Positions 59,501 through 64,000 of a stretch of 64,000 nucleotides of DNA are shown here, piece after piece. Source of the DNA: Undaria pinnatifida (Eukaryota; Sar; Phaeophyceae; Laminariales; Alariaceae); NCBI GenBank assembly GCA_012845835.1, contig JABAKD010000002.1, positions 6,019,106-6,083,105 on the forward strand, read 5' to 3'. The position numbers and the translations under genes are program-made. The notes under the pieces are model-generated. The model was not told where the DNA came from, made no database searches, and saw only the letters and a list, made by a program, of their open reading frames with translations. Position 1 is the first letter of the stretch. Every line of letters begins with the position of its first letter.

Positions 59501-62500
59501 ACTGGAACCTAACCCAGTCCACTCCAACCCAGCCCAATCCAACTAATCCAACTAAACCGCACCCAACCCAATCCGACCGAACTCAACCCAACCCAACCCA
59601 ACAACCCAACCCAACCCAACCCAACCCAACCAAACCCAACCCAACCCAACCCAACCCAACCCAACCCAACCCAACCCAACCCAACCCAATCCAACCAGCC
59701 TCCAAACCACAACGAATAATATCAATAACACGAAACAAAACGAATCGTATCATATCTAACCAAACCAAGCCAAACGGAACAAAACACCCGCTGCAATATC
59801 TAAATGCCAATCGAGGCAAGATCCCAATTTCAACGTACCCCAACCCGAAGCCCAAACGTCGAACCAAACCTAAACCCCCCGCAATGTCTATGGATCAAGC
59901 AAGACATGATTCCTTCCCAACCCAACCCAAACGCCAAACCAAACGAAAAACCAAACCCAACACACACAAAACCCAACTAAACCAGCCCCAAACCCGCTGC
60001 AATAGCTATCGGCCAATCAGGATGAGATCTGGCTGGAACGTGTCTACCCCCCTACCCAAACCCAACAAAACCGAACCAAACCAAACCAAACCAAACCAAA
60101 CCAAACCAAACCAAACCAAACCAAACCCAACGACACTAGACCAAAACCGAAGCCAACACCAAAAGAAAACCAGATCTAAGCTTCCGTTATACCAAACCAA
60201 ACCAAACCCAACGACACCAGACCAAAACCGAAGCCAACACCAATAGAAAACCAGGCCTAAGCCTCCGTTATTTCCCATTGACCAACCAGGAAAATCCGTG
60301 TTTGGAGTGGACGATCGAAACCATGAACCCAACCCAACCACGTCCAACCCGACCCAACCCAACCCAATGCAACGCAACGATTGCCAACCGAACTGCACCA
60401 GACAAACTCCAAAACAAAAACAAAACCAAAACCAAAAACAAAAACAAACTAAACCAAACCTAGCTCGCCACTGTTTTCCATTGGCCAAACAGGACAAGAC
60501 CTGGCTTGAGCGGACGAGCGAAACCGTCAAGGGCTCCGTCGGCACGGGAATCGGGGCCGTACAGCGCCGGCTGGGGAGGGGGACGGGCGGGGTGGACTCG
60601 GGGTACATGTCGCACAACGGAGGGGACAACAGCGTAAGTGCATCGCGGCCGGGGGAAGAGCGATCCCCCTCTTGTTTGGAAATGGTTGTGCGTGGTGGTG
60701 GTGTGGAGGGGGGGGCAGCTCGTCGAGTTTGGTGGAGGGGTTCACTGCGGAGGGGGGCAAGGGGTCTGGACGGTGAATTTAAGCGGCGCGCACTATGATG
60801 TCAGCAGGAAGTGGTGTTTGCTGGTTGTGTTTCGTTGGACTATCCTTAGCTACTGGCTGCCACACACCACATTACTGCACGCGCGACGGCTGTCACACTT
60901 TTCTTTTTTCTTGGCTGGGTTCCTTGCTATTTTTGGTTGAGCACCTGTCTGTTTTGTAGTTTTACAAGTTTTAGCTGTTGCTTCCTTGCAGTTTCAAGTG
61001 CTAGATTTTATCACACCCCGGTGCATGTTTTATTTTTGCCTTCCGCCCATCTGAGTGCCTAGCTTCCTTCCATCATCGGCTTAGCGTTATGTCGTTCGTT
61101 CATTCGATCGTTCATTCGTTCGTCCTTTGGCCCGTCCGTTCTTTTGTTTGGTATGTGCGTTTGTTTGTGCGTGTTGTCGGTTGTGCCGTCGGTCGCAGGG
61201 TTTTCCGTCCTCGTCGTACTCGAGCAACAGAGGGCCAAACGCATACCGAGGAGGCGGTAGCGATGGGGCGGGATACCGATCGGAGGTAAGCTATCGTAGA
61301 GCCATGCGTTCTGTGCGTTGGTGTGCGTGGGTGTAGGTGGGTGGGTGGGTGGGTGGATGGGTGGGTGGGTGCGTGAGTGGGTGGGTGGATGCGTGGGTGG
61401 GTGGGTGGGTGCGTGGGTGGGTGGGTGGGTGGGTGGGTGCGTGATTGTGCGGGCGTGTGCGTGTTGTGTGTGCTTACGAGTGCTGTGATTCCGGCCCACC
61501 CTATGCGTTCAATATGTTGATGCACTCAAGCCAGTATATGTACACCGCCATCACACTCCCAGTATGCTTATGGGCTTGGGATATCGTCTCAGGGTGTGTG
61601 TGCTTTTTTGCGTGTTGTTATGCTGTGCGTGTACCTGCCCCTAGATAGGTTTCCAAGTAGAGGGGGGCATGTATTCCGAAGGGAACTTCAGTATCTCTTC
61701 CCCAACTTCCCAAACCTCCCTCATCCCGTCCCGCATCTGCTCAATAAATATCCCACCCTTTTGCCGGCGCCCGCGAAAAACGAAATCGGCATGGGGTTTT
61801 ATTTGACCAGGCGGTATCAAGCGCCTACGAAAATGCGAGGGCCAGCAGTCAGGCGTACACGTCCCAATGGAACCAAGGCGCATCGAGGTATGTATGGGGT
61901 TGTGTTATGCTCTTGTGGAGTGGTTAGTTGTTGTTGCGGTGCTGTGCCCTGCTGTGCTGTAGTGGAGTGTTCCGTGCGGTGATGTGCTCTACGGCAGTGT
62001 GCAATGCTGTGGTGTTGCCCCGCTGTGATGGGGTCGCTATATTGTACGGTGTGGTGCTGTGGCTTGCCGTGTTGCTGTGCCGTTGCGATGCTGTGCCCCT
62101 GCGATGCTGTGCTATGCTGTGTTGTAGTGGAGTGTGCTGTAGTGCAATACTAGTGTGATAGCGTGCTGTGCTTTAGTGGAGTTGGATGTGCTGTCCCATG
62201 CTGCAGCGGAACTGGCTGTGCTATGCTTGTGATGTGTTGTTTGTATTGCGGTGCTGTACGGCGCTGTACTTCACGGTACTGCACTGTACCCATCCTGTGC
62301 TGATGTGGTAGCGCGCGAGTGTATTTCTTGTCTCCGTCGTGCATGTGTGTTTTGTGTGTGTGTGTTTACCGTTCGACGGCGAGATCGGTGGTAGATGGCT
62401 GTTGGTGGCGATGGATAGGTCAGTCGGCATACATACGTGGTAGGTAGGTAAGGCATGTAGGCAGGCGGTACGTCGGTCGATCGATCGGTCGGTGGCTCAA

Positions 62501-63776
62501 TTTAAGCGAGCACGGATGTCTCTGGTTTATCCTCACCCTTTTTGTTTTGTCACCCACCCCTGCCTCCTGCTCGTTCGCTCTCCGGCTCCCTCTCTCTATC
62601 CCTCTCTTTCACCCCTTTTATCTCTCATCCCCCTCTCTCCCTCCTCTCGCCCCTTTCTCTCCCGAGCAGCGGTGGAAGCGGAAACCCCACTGTAGGCGTG
62701 CGAGGTGTGTGGGGGGGAAGCGCCCACCAAAACGCCAATGCCAACCCCCCCTCCAACAACCCTCCCCCTCCTAGCCACCAAGACTCTGGACACCCACCAT
62801 CTGGAAACCCTTACGGAGGCGGCGGTGGAGGCGGTGACGAGGGCGGGGGAGGGGGGGCACGGCGTGGCGGGAGAGAGGGTTTTGTAGGGAGGACGGGAGG
62901 GGGCGATGCGGATGGCGGGTACGAGGGGAAGCTGATCGAGGAGATATGTGCTGCGGGAGGGACTAAGTCTACCCCCGGCAAGGTTTGTTTTTTTTTCTTG
63001 TCTTTCTTTGCTTTTTTTTGCTCGTAATTTTGTTGTTGGTGGTGTTGGTGATGGGGGTGGGGGTGGTAGTGGTAGCGCGGTGGTTGTGGTGGTGTGGTTG
63101 GATTGTTTTTTTTGGGGGGGGTAGTGTACGACGTGAGTGCCAATCTAGTGCAAGATCTCGTTCATGTTTTGGTGGAGGTGGTGGTGGCGGTGGTAGTCGT
63201 GGTGGTGGTGATGGTGTTGATGGGGGTGGTGGTTGTCTTGTCGGAGTTGGATCGCTGGTTCTGGTGGAGGTGTTGCTGTTGCTTTGGTGGAAGGATTGGG
63301 AACATAAATATCAAGCACGCGCAACCCATCGTATCCTTTCACATATACAAGGGGACATCGTATCCCTCTGACACCGACGCCCCCCCCGCCCTCCCCTCCC
63401 TTCTCTCGCACGCACACTTGCCATGGAACATACCATCACGCGACGATTAGGCCATTTTGCAACCCTCCCCTAGTAAACCCACACGCACACACGCATCCAT
63501 CCACTCACCCACCAACCACCCAACCTCACCCAACCTCACCCAACCCCCCCCACCCCCAATCCATCCCTCGCACGCCGGCACCGTGCTCTTGGAAAACGGT
63601 TGAAAATCGATGGGCACGGTTGAAAATGGTTGGACTTGGTTGGAGCACAGCCGGAGATGGACTCTTTCTTGTCGAAGGCGGCAAGCCTGGACCCCGGCAG
63701 GGTGGCGGAGGCGCTTCTTGTTGCTCTAGACGCGGCAGACTGGCGAGCGCGGAGCAAGGCGCTGGCAGTCGTGGAA
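47385..63776 (+). CDS. ENTH-domain protein, tepsin/MTV1-like (spliced, 3' end beyond window)
   Basis: Plus-strand gene. Exons 47385-47573, 54634-54758, 55643-55720, 56696-57170, 60493-60633, 61199-61285, 61811-61887, 62670-62982 and 63651-63776 join in phase to give 537 codons, open at the end. Residues 1-130 form an ENTH domain (ATSSDDSHTPGYLYGEIAQM, NIKFKCLQIIK joined to HVCMKGRAEFKM, GPPDPLRGEEIY, VREAAKDTLEAVF). NRIEGFG directly after it is the signature of plant MTV1 and animal tepsin. A long Gly/Tyr/Asn-rich linker follows. A second ENTH/VHS-like domain then begins (LIEEICAAGGTKSTPGK, then DSFLSKAASLDP and WRARSKALAVVE), as in MTV1. These proteins bind clathrin or AP-4 on trans-Golgi vesicles and act in transport to the vacuole or lysosome (family knowledge). 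The C-terminal adaptor-binding motifs would lie beyond the window. Confidence 0.85.
48560..48672. repeat. GTACCTAACGTACC-type minisatellite, cluster 1
   Basis: 'ggtacgttaggtaaggtata', 'acccgggtaagt', 'gtcgtacctaacgtacagaa' and 'cgtacccaacgtacta', related to the units at 49800-50370 and 51055-51480. It stops just before the 48677 inverted-repeat element. Confidence 0.65.
48677..49711. mobile_element. 1.03-kb inverted-repeat element with palindromic tips
   Basis: The left tip GTCGTTTCTAACGAC (48677) and the right tip GTCATTAGAAATGAC (49697-49711) are each palindromic and are inverted copies of each other. About 130-150 bp inside each tip is a related inverted segment rich in TTGGCAAG/CTTGCCAA and 'tttccaaaa'. 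The middle (48830-49550) has no convincing transposase frame. Probably a non-autonomous DNA element. Located in tepsin-like gene intron 1. Confidence 0.65.
49740..50375. repeat. GTACCTAACGTACC-type minisatellite, cluster 2
   Basis: Best part 50060-50375: units of about 40 bp such as 'ccgtacctaacgtacctaat' plus 'agttacgtgaggtattgagg', punctuated by 'tacccgggta'. Both motifs are self-complementary, so the array can form many hairpins. Interrupted by about 220 bp of unrelated sequence at 49840-50060. Confidence 0.75.
51055..51490. repeat. GTACCTAACGTACC-type minisatellite, cluster 3
   Basis: Units as in cluster 2 (for example 'cgcacctaacgtacgtggca', 'cttaggtgaggtatcggggt') with 'tacccgggta' spacers, ending in the palindromic stretch 'gggtacgggtacgtacccgg' near 51430. 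All three clusters lie in tepsin-like gene intron 1. Confidence 0.75.
51541..51570. repeat. ATCGAT palindromic microsatellite
   Basis: 'atctatcgatcgatatcgat' followed by atcgatcg. Short, perfectly self-complementary block in tepsin-like gene intron 1. Confidence 0.8.
51660..52500. repeat. Diverged duplication pair about 750 bp apart
   Basis: 51662-51740 ('gcgagacatgaaaccagatg', 'acaggtaccgtacacgagct') and 52410-52490 ('gccagatatgaaaccagatg', 'accgataccacacaccagct') are related. No coding potential recognised. Tepsin-like gene intron 1. Confidence 0.5.
52500..54240. other. Tepsin-like intron 1, unassigned part
   Basis: Contains short homopolymers (poly-G near 52823, poly-T/G near 53410, poly-C near 53667) and two copies of a 'cagcgtcgttgccaaccaacgccaa'-like segment at about 53310-53345 and 53355-53385. 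No exon recognised. Confidence 0.4.
54240..54633 (+). other. Extended C-rich pyrimidine tract before exon 2
   Basis: Nearly 400 nt dominated by C and T, for example 'cccccccccgcgcccgtcct' and 'caccccccctacggttttt'-like runs, ending in the exon 2 acceptor. Far longer than an ordinary polypyrimidine tract. Confidence 0.75.
54634..54758 (+). CDS. Tepsin-like exon 2
   Basis: 125 nt, acceptor ccccccgcag| and donor CGAAA|GTGAGT. Encodes HVCMKGRAEFKMSMQREAQC then IKDCLTFSGPPDPLRGEEIY. The GPPDPL..G motif is a hallmark of the tepsin/MTV1 ENTH domain. Preceded by a pyrimidine-rich (C-dominated) tract of nearly 400 nt. Confidence 0.88.
55643..55720 (+). CDS. Tepsin-like exon 3 (end of ENTH)
   Basis: 78 nt, acceptor cggcgtgcag| and donor CCGCG|GTGAGT. 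Encodes VREAAKDTLEAVFAEGPPTA then LSAQP, the last ENTH helix. Confidence 0.85.
55721..56200 (+). repeat. GGTG/GAGG-rich tract at 5' end of tepsin-like intron 3
   Basis: Purine- and G-rich from the donor onward ('gtggtggtggacgtgatggt', 'ggaaaggagggagggggaga', 'tggtggtgttggttttggtg'). It is complementary in character to the C-rich end of the same intron. Confidence 0.7.
56410..56695 (+). repeat. C-rich tract with poly-C(30) before tepsin-like exon 4
   Basis: CCCCT/CCCTC-rich sequence with a run of 30 C at 56650-56679, running to the acceptor at 56695. Confidence 0.85.
56696..57170 (+). CDS. Tepsin-like exon 4 (NRIEGFG and Gly-rich linker)
   Basis: 475 nt, acceptor ccgctacag| and donor CCAAG|GTACGA. 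Starts YASGNRIEGFGSVAPGG, then Gly/Tyr/Asn-rich low complexity, a hydrophobic Gly/Ala repeat (GAVGSAVGSAVGKAVGAI) and more poly-Gly, ending MQGMGNYDPSK. The frame is also open far upstream of the acceptor, but only across poly-C intron. Confidence 0.85.
57565..58130 (+). mobile_element. Family A fragments in tepsin-like gene intron 4
   Basis: A left end (acacgcgctaaggtagaggt, near 57569) is followed by diverged sequence. A second fragment at about 57955-58125 carries 'gggttaaggagctccgcacc', 'ctaccatggcctattatt' and 'aacgattttgggtcact'. No complete element. Confidence 0.45.
59460..60470. repeat. (CCCAA)n and (CAAAC)n tracts with embedded ghost acceptors of exon 5
   Basis: Pentanucleotide CCCAA runs at about 59515-59695, CAAAC/CCAAA runs at about 60057-60130 and 60190-60215, and further CAAAAC-type sequence to 60460. 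Between them recur pieces like exon 5's start. 60287-60325 reads ttgaccaaccag|GAAAATCCGTGTTTGGAG; 60012-60040 reads ggccaatcag|GATGAGATCTGGCTGGAA; compare the real ggccaaacag|GACAAGACCTGGCTTGAG. The 383-codon Pro/Thr/Asn/Gln frame through this region is an artefact. Confidence 0.75.
60493..60633 (+). CDS. Tepsin-like exon 5
   Basis: 141 nt, phase 0 to 0, acceptor tggccaaacag| and donor AACAGC|GTAAGT. Encodes DKTWLERTSETVKGSVGTGI, GAVQRRLGRGTGG and a Gly/Ser tail. Decayed copies of its acceptor and first codons precede it in the intron (about 60272, 60011 and 59885). Confidence 0.82.
61199..61285 (+). CDS. Tepsin-like exon 6
   Basis: 87 nt, phase 0 to 0, acceptor cgtcggtcgcag| and donor CGGAG|GTAAGC. 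Encodes GFPSSSYSSNRGPNAYRGGG then SDGAGYRSE, a Ser/Gly/Tyr-rich linker. Confidence 0.75.
61330..61445. repeat. (GTGG)n/(GGGT)n tract in tepsin-like intron 6
   Basis: Tetranucleotide GGGT repeats (gtgggtgggtgggtggatgg and onward) beginning about 45 nt after the exon 6 donor. Confidence 0.9.
61811..61887 (+). CDS. Tepsin-like exon 7
   Basis: 77 nt, acceptor atttgaccag| and donor TCGAG|GTATGT, leaving two bases. Encodes AVSSAYENARASSQAYTSQW then NQGAS. The frame choice is set by the phase of exons 6 and 8. Confidence 0.75.
61900..62300. repeat. Degenerate GCTGTGCTGTAGTGGA repeats in tepsin-like intron 7
   Basis: Short words gctgtg, ctgtagtggagt and gatgctgtg recur irregularly for about 400 bp after exon 7. 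The 3' part of the same intron (62540-62669) is C/T-rich. Confidence 0.65.
62670..62982 (+). CDS. Tepsin-like exon 8 (linker and start of second VHS/ENTH-like domain)
   Basis: 313 nt, acceptor tcccgagcag| and donor GGCAAG|GTTTGT. An Asn/Pro- and Gly-rich linker (HQNANANPPSNNPPPPSH) leads to YEGKLIEEICAAGGTKSTPG, the start of the second helical domain found in MTV1. Confidence 0.8.
63040..63280. repeat. GGTGGT-rich tract in tepsin-like intron 8
   Basis: 'ggtggtgttggtgatggggg' and 'ggtggtggcggtggtagtcg'-type sequence. The 3' part of the same intron (63470-63560) is CCCACC/CAACC-rich ('acccaccaaccacccaacct'). Confidence 0.8.
63651..63776 (+). CDS. Tepsin-like exon 9 (second domain)
   Basis: 126 nt, phase 0 to 0, acceptor tggagcacag| and donor GTGGAA|GTGAGT. 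Encodes PEMDSFLSKAASLDPGRVAE, ALLVALDAADWRARSKALAV and VE, helices 1-2 of the second VHS/ENTH-like domain. Further exons must follow beyond 64000. Confidence 0.83.
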
Positions 63777-64000
63777 GTGAGTTGATGGATGATTGGTTAG
63801 AGTTTAGGCTACTCGTACGGTGAAATGATGTGCGCTAGGCCATATATCACGTGCCTCACATCAGTGGATTGCTTAAATGCGTGATGTGGAGGTGGGTATA
63901 TAGCTCGGTTAAGAGACTACATAGGTGAGCCGCGGGACATCACTTATTGGGGAATATGTCATGGCCTGGATGGGCTATTTATCACGTAGTAGATCAACTA
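63777..64000. other. Right edge, intron of tepsin-like gene
   Basis: Intron sequence after exon 9. No exon or repeat recognised before the window ends. Confidence 0.5.

Noticed and set aside
59515-59700. Possible interstitial telomere
   Set aside because: The unit is TTGGG, not TTAGGG or another known telomere repeat of the likely group, and it lies inside an intron.
59095-60246. 383-codon forward frame rich in Pro, Thr, Asn and Gln
   Set aside because: Most of it translates CCCAA/CAAAC repeats inside tepsin-like intron 4. The true exon 5 begins only at 60493.
61059-61525. Minus-strand frames rich in His, Pro and Thr
   Set aside because: Translation of the complement of the GGGT tract in tepsin-like intron 6.

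Overview
This is a nuclear genome window from an intron-rich eukaryote. It is most likely a stramenopile and, by gene style and repeat load, plausibly a brown alga (Phaeophyceae). That placement is inference from overall style, with no marker gene behind it. Spliced exons with GT..AG borders, long introns and abundant decayed repeats are seen directly. No bacterial-type operon, RNA gene or CRISPR array was found.

Three multi-exon genes could be rebuilt by joining exons whose reading phases agree. (1) Minus strand, 14485 down to 5859 and then off the left edge: a MutS-family gene, best match MSH5 (meiotic crossover factor), five exons visible. It has a long serine-rich N-terminal extension, and a third intron that is almost exactly one transposon-like element. 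(2) Minus strand, 46852 down to 21558: a complete 11-exon gene for a protein of about 575 residues, with a basic Ser/Lys-rich N-terminus, two EF-hands and a long coiled coil. (3) Plus strand, 47385 to beyond 63776: an ENTH-domain protein of the tepsin/MTV1 family (AP-4 vesicle accessory), nine exons visible, continuing off the right edge. Genes 2 and 3 are divergent, with about 530 bp between their start codons.

The rest is repeat-laden. Two families of short inverted-repeat elements fill the left half. Family A is about 250 bp, with termini related to GCGTGCTACGATAGAGGTGC and a terminal hairpin. Family B is about 250-280 bp, with terminal GACCAATGCTACGGTAG and a central CACTCGCGCGAGTG palindrome. 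The last intron of gene 2 holds about 5.4 kb of CCATGG-based arrays. The first 2 kb of these sits inside a split family A element, with CCATGG repeating every 10 and 11 bp in alternation, about one helical turn. Intron 3 of gene 2 holds a 554-bp GA array. Intron 1 of gene 3 holds a GTACCTAACGTACC minisatellite and a 1.03-kb inverted-repeat element. Intron 4 of gene 3 holds (CCCAA)n/(CAAAC)n tracts.

The most unusual pattern is that several real exons are flanked by one or more decayed partial copies of themselves, including their splice sites ('ghost exons'). This is seen around MSH5-like exon 5, EF-hand gene exons 2 and 5, and tepsin-like exon 5, with weaker hints at EF-hand gene exons 6 and 11. 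Together with the element-sized intron, this suggests a genome where local tandem duplication and small DNA elements actively remodel introns.
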